Positions 22,421 through 29,601 of a stretch of 35,136 bases of DNA are shown here, piece after piece. A program made the position numbers and the translations under genes. Origin of the DNA: Curtobacterium sp. A7_M15 (GTDB lineage Bacteria; Actinomycetota; Actinomycetes; Actinomycetales; Microbacteriaceae); NCBI RefSeq assembly GCF_030705415.1, contig NZ_JAUZED010000030.1, forward strand, positions 1 through 35,136. The letters run 5' to 3'. Below the pieces are notes generated by a model. That model was not told where the DNA came from and did not search any database. It saw only the letters and a list, made by a program, of their open reading frames with translations. Positions within the stretch are counted from its first letter, which is position 1. The number at the start of each line of letters is the position of its first letter.

Positions 22421-23805
22421 GGTTGCGCTTCCGCGAGCACGGGTCGGTCGACCAGCGCCCCGCTGACGGACGTGACGCCGTCGTCCGCGGTCGCGACCAG
22501 TCGACCGCGCAACCAGGTCTCGGTGACGCTGCCCCGCGCCTCCAGGCCGGCGAACGCAGAGACGGGGTTGCGGTGCGCGAGCCCGGCCGCCTCGACGACC
22601 GCCGTGGCGGACGGATCGAACACCGCGAAGTGGGCGAGCGCGCCCGGCGCGATGCGACCGCGGTCGGTGAAGCCGACGAGCGCCGCCGGGCCGGTCGTGA
22701 AGCGCGGCAGCAGCTGCTCGAGCGTCACACCGCGGCGCAGGGCCTCCGTCCACACGGCGCGGAAGCCGACCTGCAGCCCGGCGATCCCACCCCAGGCGGT
22801 CCCCCAGTCGTCGGTCTTGAGGTCCGCGGTGGAGGGCGAGTGGTCGGACACGATCATGTCGATCGTGCCGTCCAGGACCCCGGCCCAGAGCGCGTCGCGG
22901 TTGGCGTCGTCGCGGATCGGCGGGCAGCACTTGAACTCGGTGGCCCCGTCGGGGATCGTGCCGGCCTCGAAGGCGAGGTAGTGCGGGCAGGTCTCGACCG
23001 TGATCCGCACGCCGTCGTCCTTCGCGGCGCGGATCATCGGCAGCGCCCCGGCGTCGGACAGGTGCAGGACGTGGACGCGCGCCCCCGTCTCGCGCGCGCC
23101 CTCGATGACCCGTGCGATCGCGGACCGCTCGGCGTCCACCGGCCGGGTGGCCAGGAAGTCGACGTAGTGTCCGCCGAGCGCCGCGTGGTCGACGAGGAAC
23201 TCCGGGTCCTCGGCGTGGACGATGAGCAGGGCGTCGATGCGGGCGACCTCCTCGATCGCCGCGCGCAGCTGGGTGGCGTCGAGGTGCGGGAACTCGTCGA
23301 CCCCGGAGGGCGCCGTGAAGCACTTGAAACCGAACACGCCGGCGTCGTGCAGGCCGTCGAGCGATCCGGCGTTCGCCGGGACGGCGCCGCCCCAGAACCC
23401 GACGTCGACGGCGACGCGGCCCTCGGCACTCGCGCGCTTGACCTCGAGCGCCTCGACGGTCGTCGTCGCCGGGATCGAGTTGAGCGGCATGTCGATGATC
23501 GTGGTGACGCCGCCGAGGGCAGCCGCACGCGTGGCGGAGGCGAAGCCCTCCCACTCGGTGCGGCCGGGCTCGTTCACGTGCACGTGCGTGTCGACCAGGC
23601 CCGGCAGGAGGACGTGCTCGTCGGGCACGGTCCGGTCCTCGAGGGCCTCGACGGGTGCGTCCACGGCCACGACGGCGTCGACGCGCCCGTCGCGGACGAC
23701 GACCGCTGCGGGCCGGAAGACGCCGTCGATCCAGGTGCGGCCGGCCCGCAGGACCAGGTCGGCGGGGGCGGGTGCGGCGACCGGGGCCTGGATCTCTGTT
23801 GCCAT
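22417..23805 (-). CDS. allB: Allantoinase
   Basis: A 462-aa amidohydrolase opening the hydantoin ring of allantoin to allantoate. Cyclic-amidohydrolase metal motifs are GLVDTHVHVNEPGRTEWEG, FGFKCF with the Lys that becomes carboxylated, IVHAEDPE, VLHLSDAGALPMI and SDHSPST with the catalytic Asp. ETCPHYLAFEAGTIPDGATEFKCCPPIRD is characteristic of allantoinase rather than dihydropyrimidinase. Length is standard. The ATG has GGAGGACG at a good distance. As first gene of the cluster it has the richest promoter region: TAGCGT at 23856-23861, a GlnR-like box and a perfect palindrome. Confidence 0.94.
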   Translation of the reverse strand: MATEIQAPVAAPAPADLVLRAGRTWIDGVFRPAAVVVRDGRVDAVVAVDAPVEALEDRTVPDEHVLLPGLVDTHVHVNEPGRTEWEGFASATRAAALGGVTTIIDMPLNSIPATTTVEALEVKRASAEGRVAVDVGFWGGAVPANAGSLDGLHDAGVFGFKCFTAPSGVDEFPHLDATQLRAAIEEVARIDALLIVHAEDPEFLVDHAALGGHYVDFLATRPVDAERSAIARVIEGARETGARVHVLHLSDAGALPMIRAAKDDGVRITVETCPHYLAFEAGTIPDGATEFKCCPPIRDDANRDALWAGVLDGTIDMIVSDHSPSTADLKTDDWGTAWGGIAGLQVGFRAVWTEALRRGVTLEQLLPRFTTGPAALVGFTDRGRIAPGALAHFAVFDPSATAVVEAAGLAHRNPVSAFAGLEARGSVTETWLRGRLVATADDGVTSVSGALVDRPVLAEAQP

Positions 23806-23855
23806 GGCGTCCTCCGAAGGAGTGGGAAGGACGAGCGGTGCCCGCCCCAGCCACG

Positions 23856-23861
23856 ACGCTA
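23856..23861 (-). promoter_or_regulatory. -10 hexamer TAGCGT for the allantoin operon
   Basis: On the minus strand TAGCGT lies 50 bases before the allB ATG, so the leader would be about 43 bases. The GlnR-like box begins 19 bases upstream, covering the -35 position. Confidence 0.5.
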
Positions 23862-23880
23862 CGGAGACACTGCGCCCGGC

Positions 23881-23900
23881 CCGTTACCCCCGTGTAACGG
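23881..23900. promoter_or_regulatory. GlnR-like nitrogen box GTTAC-N6-GTAAC before allB
   Basis: CCGTTACCCCCGTGTAACGG is an inverted repeat with 7-bp arms and matches the actinobacterial GlnR pattern GTnAC-N6-G(a/t)AAC (AC-N9-AC). It lies over the -35 position of the allB promoter. Control of a nitrogen-scavenging pathway by GlnR would make sense. Confidence 0.5.
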
Positions 23901-23923
23901 TCGTGTGTCGTGATGACCGTCCT

Positions 23924-23937
23924 GGAACGATCGTTCC
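23924..23937. promoter_or_regulatory. GGAACGATCGTTCC perfect palindrome, allantoin operator copy 1
   Basis: A perfect 14-bp palindrome about 63-76 bases upstream of the putative allB -10. It shares 13 of 14 bases with the site at 22407-22420. The RpiR-family protein at the end of the operon is the likely reader. Confidence 0.6.
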
Positions 23938-23958
23938 CACCCACCCACCGCGCGCCGC

Positions 23959-24678
23959 TCAGAACGCGTGCGCCCCGAGGACCGCCCCGGCGGCGTACGT
24001 CGCGGCCAGGGCGAGGGCTCCCCCGAGCACCACGCGCACCGTCGCCCGCACGCGCGGAGCACCACCGAGCGCGGCGCCGGTCGTCCCGGTGGCGGCGAGC
24101 GCGACGAGCACCGCGACCACCGTGACCGCGATCCGCGCCGGCTCGGGGGTGAGGAGCATCGCGAGGAACGGCAGCACGGCACCGGTCGTGAAGGTCGCCG
24201 CCGATACCCACGCGGCGCGCCACGGGCTCACCACCTCGTCCTCGGCGTCGCGGAGCGCGACCGCGGCCCGTCGACGGCGCACCTCGGGGCGGACGAGCTC
24301 GTCGGCCACGGCGCGTGCGACGGCCGGCTCGACGCCGAGGCTGCGGTAGTGGGCGGCGATCGTCCCGGCGTCCTCCGACTCCGCCTCGAGCTCGGCCTGG
24401 TGCGCAGCCTGCCCGCTGCGTTGGGCGTCACGGGCACCGCTGACGGACACGTACTCGCCGAGGGCCATCGAGACCGCACCCCCGACGAGTGCCGCGGTGC
24501 CCGCCGCGACGACCGGCCCCGTCCCCGCGCCGGCGCCCGCGACGCCGACGAGCACCGCAGCGACCGAGACGATGCCGTCGTTCGCGCCGAGCAACCCGGC
24601 GCGCAGCCAGTTGAGTCGGGCGGCACTCGTGGTGTCGTGGTCCGTGGAGGGAAGGACGAGGTCCGCTGCGGTCGACAT
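23959..24678 (-). CDS. VIT1/CCC1-family iron/manganese transporter
   Basis: A 239-aa membrane protein of the vacuolar iron transporter family. The first helix ARLNWLRAGLLGANDGIVSVAAVLVGVAG carries the hallmark GxNDGIVS. The second region GGAVSMALGEYVSVSGARDAQ has the other signature, MALGEYVSV. A Glu-rich cytoplasmic insert (about 85-130, EAESEDAGTIAAHYRSLGV) probably binds metal. The C-terminal part has three more helices. It would move Fe2+ or Mn2+ across the cytoplasmic membrane. CATCCT 7 bases before the ATG suggests a leaderless mRNA. Two IdeR/DtxR-like boxes lie 38-90 bases upstream, supporting iron-dependent control. Confidence 0.92.
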   Translation of the reverse strand: MSTAADLVLPSTDHDTTSAARLNWLRAGLLGANDGIVSVAAVLVGVAGAGAGTGPVVAAGTAALVGGAVSMALGEYVSVSGARDAQRSGQAAHQAELEAESEDAGTIAAHYRSLGVEPAVARAVADELVRPEVRRRRAAVALRDAEDEVVSPWRAAWVSAATFTTGAVLPFLAMLLTPEPARIAVTVVAVLVALAATGTTGAALGGAPRVRATVRVVLGGALALAATYAAGAVLGAHAF

Positions 24679-24685
24679 GCGAGCC

Positions 24686-24691
24686 AGGATG
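24686..24691 (-). promoter_or_regulatory. -10 hexamer CATCCT of a leaderless VIT mRNA
   Basis: On the minus strand CATCCT ends 7 bases before the ATG at 24678. The iron-box candidates lie wholly upstream of this promoter. Confidence 0.45.
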
Positions 24692-24715
24692 CCACTCGAA
24701 CCGAGCCGGCACCAG

Positions 24716-24734
24716 CATGGTGAGGCTACCCTGA
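24716..24734. promoter_or_regulatory. IdeR/DtxR-like iron box 1
   Basis: The 19-base site matches the IdeR consensus TWAGGTWAGSCTWACCTWA at 14 of 19 positions, with the core GGTGAGGCTACCCT nearly complete. It is 38 bases upstream of the VIT start. Confidence 0.5.
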
Positions 24735-24749
24735 CCAGGGGTTTTCCGG

Positions 24750-24768
24750 TGAGGGCAGCCTCACCTCA
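24750..24768. promoter_or_regulatory. IdeR/DtxR-like iron box 2
   Basis: Read on the minus strand this site matches the IdeR consensus at 14 of 19 positions (core AGGTGAGGCTGCCCT). It also contains GGTGAGG-GCAG-CCTCACC, a perfect 7-bp-arm inverted repeat at 24748-24765. Centre-to-centre distance from box 1 is 34 bases. Confidence 0.45.
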
Positions 24769-24845
24769 CCGGTCTTCGGCGTGCGGGAAGCCGCATCGGC
24801 ACCGCACCCTCGGCACCCGCCCGTCCCGCCCGGGCGCCGGGGTGT

Positions 24846-24851
24846 CAGGAT
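24846..24851 (+). promoter_or_regulatory. -10-like CAGGAT before the glyoxalase gene
   Basis: CAGGAT ends 6 bases before the ATG at 24858; no Shine-Dalgarno sequence is seen. Confidence 0.45.
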
Positions 24852-24857
24852 CGGCCC

Positions 24858-25415
24858 ATGAGCGCGGGAATCAGGATCGACCACGTGGGCGTCACGGTGC
24901 CGGACATCGACGCCGCCACGGCGTTCTTCGTCGCTGCGTTCGACGCCGTCGTGCTGTACGACATGCGCTGCCGCACGGAGGAGCCGAACGGCACGGCCGA
25001 GGCGCACCGCTACCTGGGGATCCCGTCGACGATGGCGCAGGGCGCGATGCGGATGCTCGCACTGCCGGACGGGCCGGGGCTCGAGCTGTTCGAGTACCTC
25101 GGACCGGACCAGCACCGTCCCGTGCACCCGGCGGACCTCGGGTGGCAGCACCTGGCGATCTACGCCGACGACCTGGATGCCACGCTCGCTCGCATCGAGG
25201 CAGCCGGGGGCACGCGCAACTCCGACCCGCGCGACCTCCGTGGCCTCGAGGTCGGCGAGGGGAACCGGTTCGTCTACACGCGGACCCCGTGGGGATCGAC
25301 GCTCGAACTCGTCAGCTACCCGACGCCGCAGCCGTACCTGCTCGTGGCGCCGCGCGCGAAGTGGGCGCCGTGGCCGAGCACCGCGGACGCCGTCCCCGCA
25401 CCCCAGCCGTCCTGA
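24858..25415 (+). CDS. VOC family protein (glyoxalase/bleomycin-resistance/dioxygenase fold)
   Basis: A 185-aa protein of the vicinal-oxygen-chelate superfamily, with two beta-alpha-beta-beta-beta modules. The first opens RIDHVGVTVPDIDAATAFFVAAFDAVVLYDM and the second DLGWQHLAIYADDLDATLARIEAAGGT. Candidate metal ligands are His in RIDHVG, Glu in LELFEYLG, His in WQHLAIY and Glu in STLELVSY, the usual set. Members include glyoxalase I, extradiol dioxygenases and antibiotic-binding proteins; the reaction here cannot be named. It converges on the GNAT gene, 4 bases apart. Confidence 0.88.
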   Translation: MSAGIRIDHVGVTVPDIDAATAFFVAAFDAVVLYDMRCRTEEPNGTAEAHRYLGIPSTMAQGAMRMLALPDGPGLELFEYLGPDQHRPVHPADLGWQHLAIYADDLDATLARIEAAGGTRNSDPRDLRGLEVGEGNRFVYTRTPWGSTLELVSYPTPQPYLLVAPRAKWAPWPSTADAVPAPQPS

Positions 25416-25419
25416 CGGT

Positions 25420-25965
25420 TCACCCGTCGCCAGCGACGACGCCGTCGGCGACCCAGACCCGGGTCGGCTGACCGTTCAGGGCGTGCGGGAAGGGGTCGCC
25501 CACGGGACGGAACCCAGCACTGCGGTACAGCCGGAGCGCCGGTGCGTTGTCGTCCAGCGCGTGCAGCAGGGACCGGCCGTGGCCCGCGGCTCCGGCCTCG
25601 GCGACCGCTGCGCGCAACAGGGACCGTCCGAGTCCGTGCCCCTGTGCCCGGGGGTCGACGGCGAGGAGCGAGAGGTAGGCGGCGTCCTCGGGGTCCCCGT
25701 CACGCCCTGTCCCCGGCGCGGTGACGAGCGCGAACCCGGCGACCCCGGTGGTCCCCGCGGAACGGTCGACCGACGTCCGGTCCGGTCCGGACGACGCCAC
25801 GAGGAGCGCGACGCGCGGCACGTCGAACTTCGACCGCGCTCGTTCCCGCACCGCCTCCGACTCGGGCAGGCCGTCACGGACGGCGACGGCGCGCACCCAC
25901 AGGTCCACGCACGCGGCCACCTCGTCCCCGACGGCGGCACGCACGACGAACGACGACCGGATCAC
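25420..25965 (-). CDS. GNAT family N-acetyltransferase (partner of the flavin monooxygenase)
   Basis: A 181-aa acetyltransferase. The core shows AAYLSLLAVDPRAQGHGLGRSLLRAAVAEAGAAG, with the acetyl-CoA loop AQGHGLG, and LHALDDNAPALRLYRSAGFRPVG, a typical GNAT C-terminal block. The GTG at 25965 is chosen because it starts 4 bases after the monooxygenase stop and gives a family-like N-terminus (IRSSFVVRAAVGDEVAACVDLW). A -10-like TACGCT lies 6 bases upstream but inside the 3' end of the previous gene. Its close coupling to a DszA/YxeK-like enzyme suggests it acetylates the same substrate. Confidence 0.85.
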   Translation of the reverse strand: MIRSSFVVRAAVGDEVAACVDLWVRAVAVRDGLPESEAVRERARSKFDVPRVALLVASSGPDRTSVDRSAGTTGVAGFALVTAPGTGRDGDPEDAAYLSLLAVDPRAQGHGLGRSLLRAAVAEAGAAGHGRSLLHALDDNAPALRLYRSAGFRPVGDPFPHALNGQPTRVWVADGVVAGDG

Positions 25966-25969
25966 CCCG

Positions 25970-27373
25970 TCAGCGTACGGCCGCGCGCTGACCGACCCGG
26001 AACGACGCCCCGCGGTGCTCCTCGGGGAGCCGGTCACCGCGGCCGTGCAGCTTCTGCCGCAGGGAGCCCGGCTCGTACGACGACGGGTAGGCGCCTCGTG
26101 CCCGGAGTTCCGGGACGACGAACTCGATGACGTCCTCCCACGTACCCGGGGTCACGGCGTAGGCGAGGTTGAACCCGTCGACGTCGGTCTCCTCCTGGAT
26201 GCGTTCGAGCAGGTCGGCGATGGTGGCGCCCGACCCGACCGCGACCGGACCGAGACCACCGATCGCCGTGTGCCGGGCCAGGTCGCGGATCGTCCACTTC
26301 GACCCGTCGGCCCCCTCGGCGGCCGCGATGTTCGCTGCGGCGGACTGGATCGCGTTCGACTCGACGTCACCGAGCGGCTCGTCGAGGTCCCACTGCGACA
26401 GGTCGACGCCCATCCAGCCGGAGTTGAGCACGAGGGCGCCCTCCTCGGACGCGTAGGACAGGTAGTCCTCGTACTTCGCCTGCGCAGCCTCGTCGGTCGC
26501 GTCGGTGATCACGGTGAGCAGCGAGTAGACGCGAGCGGCGTACCGGTCGCGACCAGCGGCCTCCAGGGCGTCCCGGATCTTCGTGACGGTCGCCGCCAGC
26601 TGGGGCAGGGTCGGGGCGCCGACGAAGACGGCCTCGGCGTTCTCGGCCGCGAAGCGGACGCCCCGCGGCGAGGCACCGGCCTGGTAGATGACGGGGCTCC
26701 GCTGCACCGACGGTTCGGACAGGTGGATGCCGGGGACGTCGAAGTGCTTCCCGTGGTGCTCGATCGGGTGCACCTTCGACGGGTCCGTGAAGACACCGGT
26801 CTCGCGGTCCTCGACGACCGCGTCGTCCTCCCAGGAGCCCTCCCACAGCTTGTAGAGGACCTCGAGGTACTCGTCCGCGACGTCGTACCGGTCGTCGTGC
26901 GAGAGCTGGTCGGTCTGCCCCATGTTCCGCGCGGCGCTCGGCAGGTACCCAGTCACGACGTTCCAGCCGATGCGGCCCTTCGTGAGGTGGTCCAGCGTCG
27001 AGATGCGCCGGGCGAAGGGGTACGGGTGCTCGTACGCGGTCCCCGCCGTGATCCCGAAGCCGAGGTGCTCGGTCACCGACGCCATCGCGGACACGAGCAG
27101 GATCGGGTCGTTCACCGGCACCTGCGAGCCGGTGCGGAGCGCCGCCTCGTTCGAGTCGCCGTGGACGTCGTACGTACCGAGGACGTCCGCGATGAAGATC
27201 CCGTCGAAGTTCCCCCGCTCGAGGAGCTTCGCGAGGTCGGTCCAGTACGACAGGTCGTTGTAGTGACGGGACCGGTCGCGCGGGTGCCGCCAGAGCCCCG
27301 AGGACTGGTGCGCCACGCAGTTCATGTCGAACGCGTTGAACCGGATCTGCCGTCGATCGCTGTTGGTGCTCAC
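25970..27373 (-). CDS. NtaA/SnaA/DszA-family FMN-dependent monooxygenase
   Basis: A 467-aa LLM-class monooxygenase of the NtaA/SnaA/DszA type, which uses FMNH2 from a partner reductase. Motifs include RFNAFDMNCVAHQSSGLWRHP, WTDLAKLLERGNFDGIFIADVLG, SVTEHLGFGITAGTAYEHPYPFARRISTLDHLTKGRIGWNVVTGY, which is the flavin/active-site stretch, and PVIYQAGASPRGVRFAAENAEAVFVG. Relatives attack sulfones, nitrilotriacetate and S-(2-succino)cysteine. No reductase gene is adjacent. The GTG at 27373 sits 7 bases after TACGGT (minus strand), so it appears leaderless. It is followed by the GNAT gene after 4 bases. Confidence 0.92.
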   Translation of the reverse strand: MSTNSDRRQIRFNAFDMNCVAHQSSGLWRHPRDRSRHYNDLSYWTDLAKLLERGNFDGIFIADVLGTYDVHGDSNEAALRTGSQVPVNDPILLVSAMASVTEHLGFGITAGTAYEHPYPFARRISTLDHLTKGRIGWNVVTGYLPSAARNMGQTDQLSHDDRYDVADEYLEVLYKLWEGSWEDDAVVEDRETGVFTDPSKVHPIEHHGKHFDVPGIHLSEPSVQRSPVIYQAGASPRGVRFAAENAEAVFVGAPTLPQLAATVTKIRDALEAAGRDRYAARVYSLLTVITDATDEAAQAKYEDYLSYASEEGALVLNSGWMGVDLSQWDLDEPLGDVESNAIQSAAANIAAAEGADGSKWTIRDLARHTAIGGLGPVAVGSGATIADLLERIQEETDVDGFNLAYAVTPGTWEDVIEFVVPELRARGAYPSSYEPGSLRQKLHGRGDRLPEEHRGASFRVGQRAAVR

Positions 27374-27380
27374 GGCCGCG

Positions 27381-27386
27381 ACCGTA
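27381..27386 (-). promoter_or_regulatory. -10 hexamer TACGGT of a leaderless monooxygenase mRNA
   Basis: On the minus strand TACGGT ends 7 bases before the GTG at 27373. Confidence 0.6.
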
Positions 27387-27442
27387 CGTGCCGTTCCGGG
27401 GTGGACGGCGGAAGGTGACGAACCGTGACGCCGGGCCTGCGT

Positions 27443-27892
27443 TCAGGCGCGCGTGGTGGCCTCGCGCGCGGCGGCCTCGGCCGCGACCCACGCGAGCATC
27501 CCGCACTTGACCCGCATGACGAACTTCGAGACGCCGTGGAACGCGACGAGGTCCTCGAGCACGTCCTCGTCGGGTTCTCCGACGCCCCGGGACCGCATCA
27601 TCGTGCGGAACTCGTCGGTGAGCGCGATGAGTTCGGGCACCGTGCGGCCGACCGCCATGTCCGTGAGGACCGACGCGGACGCCATCGAGATCGAGCAGCC
27701 GTCGCCCTGCCACGCGAGTTCGGCGATGCGGTCGGTACCGGGCTCGAGCCGCAGGCGGACGGTGATCTCGTCACCGCAGGTGGGGTTGCGCTCGAAGTGC
27801 TCGGCGTCGGCGTCGGGCAGTGCACCGTCGCCGTGCCGGGCCTTCGCGTGGTCGAGGATGACCTGCTGGTAGAGGGAGTCGAGGGCGCTCAT
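27443..27892 (-). CDS. sufU: SufU-type iron-sulfur cluster assembly protein
   Basis: A 149-aa SufU (IscU-like) protein that takes sulfur from SufS. Key residues are visible: NPTCGDE near residue 37, GDGCSISMASASV near residue 65 and VKCGMLAW near residue 130, the three Cys plus an Asp that form the zinc/sulfur-transfer site. The insert between the second and third Cys (ELIALTDEFRTMMRSRGVGEPDE) marks SufU rather than IscU. The ATG at 27892 overlaps the sufS stop (ATGA), so the pair is coupled. The sufBCD genes are not in the window. Confidence 0.94.
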   Translation of the reverse strand: MSALDSLYQQVILDHAKARHGDGALPDADAEHFERNPTCGDEITVRLRLEPGTDRIAELAWQGDGCSISMASASVLTDMAVGRTVPELIALTDEFRTMMRSRGVGEPDEDVLEDLVAFHGVSKFVMRVKCGMLAWVAAEAAAREATTRA

Positions 27893-29190
27893 GCGGTCGC
27901 CCCGAAGTAGCCACGGACGTCGCCGACGGCGGTCAGGAAGCGGTCGACGTCCTGCTCGGTCGTGTACACGTAGGTACTCGCCCGGCTCGTGGCGACGAGG
28001 CCGAGCCGACGGTGCAGCGGCTGGGCGCAGTGGTGACCCGAGCGCACCGCGATGCCCTGGGCGTCGAGGTACTGCGAGACGTCGTGCGCGTGCACGCCGT
28101 CGACGTCGAACGCGACGAGTCCCGAGCGCGGGACACCACTCGGCGGCCCCACGACGCGGATGCCCGGGACGGCCGCGAGCCCGTCGAGCATCCGACGGGC
28201 GAGGGGCTCCTCGTGCGCGCGGACCCGCTCCATGCCGATCCCCTGCAGGTAGCGGACCGCCTCGGCGAGCGCCACGGCTTGCGACACGGGCTGCGTGCCG
28301 GCCTCGAACCGCTCGGGCGCGGGCATGAAGTCGGTGCGCTCCATCGTCACCGTGGTGATCATCGAGCCGCCGGTGCGGAACGGGGGCAGGGCGTCGAGAA
28401 ACTCGTGCCGGCCCCAGAGCACCCCGATGCCGTTCGGCCCGAGCATCTTGTGCCCCGAGAACGCCGCGAAGTCGACGCCGAGCCCCTGCACGTCGAGCGG
28501 CCGGTGGGGTGCGGACTGGCAGGCGTCCAGGACGACGAGGGCGCCGTGGGCGTGGGCAGCGGCGACGACGGCGGACACCGGGGCGACCATGCCGGTGACG
28601 TTCGAGACGTGGGCGAAGGCGACGACCTTCGTGCGGTCGGAGATCAGCGCGACGGCGTCCTCGGCCGTCCAGGTGCCGTCGTCCGCGACGGGGACCCAGC
28701 GGAGCGTCGCACCGGTCAGCGCGACGAGCTCCTGCCACGGGACGAGGTTCGCGTGGTGCTCGGCCTCGGTGACGAGGACCTCGTCGCCGGGCCCGATGCG
28801 GAAGCGCTCGGCGTCGGGTCCCCCGCGGCCCCGGCTGGCGTTCGCGATGCCGTACGCGACGAGGTTGAGGGCGTCGGTGGCGTTCGCCGTCCAGACGACC
28901 TCGGACGGGGTCGCGGCCCCGATGAACCCGGCGACGGTGGCGCGAGCGTCCTCGTACGCGTCGGTGCTCAGCGCAGCCAGGGTGTGGGCACCGCGGTGCA
29001 CGGCGGCGTTGTCGTGCTCGAGGAAGCGTCGTTCGGCGTCGAGCACCTGCCGAGGTCGTTCGGCGGTGGCTCCGGAGTCGAGGTAGGCGAGGGGGAACCC
29101 GTTCACCTCCTGCTGGAGGATCGGGAAGTCCTGTTTGATCGCCTCGACCTCGGACTCGGTGAGCGGTTGGTTGGGCGCCACGACAGTCAC
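27889..29190 (-). CDS. sufS: Cysteine desulfurase SufS
   Basis: A 433-aa group II cysteine desulfurase releasing sulfur from cysteine for Fe-S clusters. Features are YLDSGATAERPRQVLDA, NAAVHRGAHTLA, TEAEHHANLVPWQ with the PLP-stacking His, VLDACQSAPHRPLDV and FSGHKMLGPNGIGVLWG with the PLP-binding Lys. RSGHHCAQPLHRR holds the catalytic Cys near residue 365. Two adjacent in-frame GTG codons (29193 and 29190) could start it; 29190 is used because CACGAT lies 6 bases upstream. It feeds SufU, encoded immediately downstream with an ATGA overlap. Confidence 0.93.
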   Translation of the reverse strand: MTVVAPNQPLTESEVEAIKQDFPILQQEVNGFPLAYLDSGATAERPRQVLDAERRFLEHDNAAVHRGAHTLAALSTDAYEDARATVAGFIGAATPSEVVWTANATDALNLVAYGIANASRGRGGPDAERFRIGPGDEVLVTEAEHHANLVPWQELVALTGATLRWVPVADDGTWTAEDAVALISDRTKVVAFAHVSNVTGMVAPVSAVVAAAHAHGALVVLDACQSAPHRPLDVQGLGVDFAAFSGHKMLGPNGIGVLWGRHEFLDALPPFRTGGSMITTVTMERTDFMPAPERFEAGTQPVSQAVALAEAVRYLQGIGMERVRAHEEPLARRMLDGLAAVPGIRVVGPPSGVPRSGLVAFDVDGVHAHDVSQYLDAQGIAVRSGHHCAQPLHRRLGLVATSRASTYVYTTEQDVDRFLTAVGDVRGYFGATA

Positions 29191-29249
29191 CACCCAATCG
29201 TGGTCCGCGCGCGGCCCGGAGTCCAGTCGGACGGTACCGCTGACGGCGA

Positions 29250-29279
29250 ACGGCCCCGGACGCGCCGGTCCGGGGCCGT
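29250..29279. terminator. Perfect 12-bp-stem terminator
   Basis: ACGGCCCCGGAC (29250-29261) pairs with GTCCGGGGCCGT (29268-29279) around a 6-base loop. It is 13 bases past the stop of the Rv0909-like gene and just upstream of sufS, isolating the two. Confidence 0.8.
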
Positions 29280-29292
29280 CCTCGTCGATGGG

Positions 29293-29505
29293 CTACTCGT
29301 TGCCGATGTGCTTGTCGGCGGCGTCGCGCGCGCCGTCGATCTTGTCGTCGTACTTGCCCCCGGTGGCCTTCTTGACCGCGTCGGCGACGCCGCCGAGCAC
29401 CTTGTCGCTGATGTCCTCGGCCTGCTCGCTCTTCAGGGCGTCCTGGACCTTGCCGTCCTTCAGGAAGTCCTGGGCCTTCTTCGTGATGTCGTCGAATCCC
29501 GCCAT
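29293..29505 (-). CDS. Rv0909-like small protein (annotated antitoxin family)
   Basis: A 70-aa Lys/Asp-rich, helical protein. The start is MAGFDDITKKAQDFLKDGKVQ, and the C-terminal half KKATGGKYDDKIDGARDAADK matches the MT0933/Rv0909 antitoxin signature (TGGKYxDKIDxxxDxxDK). Overall it also looks like a CsbD-like stress protein. In Mycobacterium, Rv0909 is encoded with a START/SRPBCC-type toxin, Rv0910; no such gene is adjacent here. The ATG has GAGGAG upstream. A strong terminator follows. It may be a stand-alone stress protein rather than an antitoxin. Confidence 0.8.
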   Translation of the reverse strand: MAGFDDITKKAQDFLKDGKVQDALKSEQAEDISDKVLGGVADAVKKATGGKYDDKIDGARDAADKHIGNE

Positions 29506-29601
29506 CGGTCACTCCTCGTCCCGGGACGGAGCCCGGTGCCCCGTCGTGCGGCCGAGCGTAGGCCGGTGGCGCGACCGGTGTGCCGGATCGTGACGAAGTG
29601 T

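Noticed and set aside
29293-29505. Toxin-antitoxin module with the SRPBCC gene at 18573
   Set aside because: The genes are 10 kb apart in unrelated units, so an adjacent TA pair is not supported. I list the small protein as an orphan.
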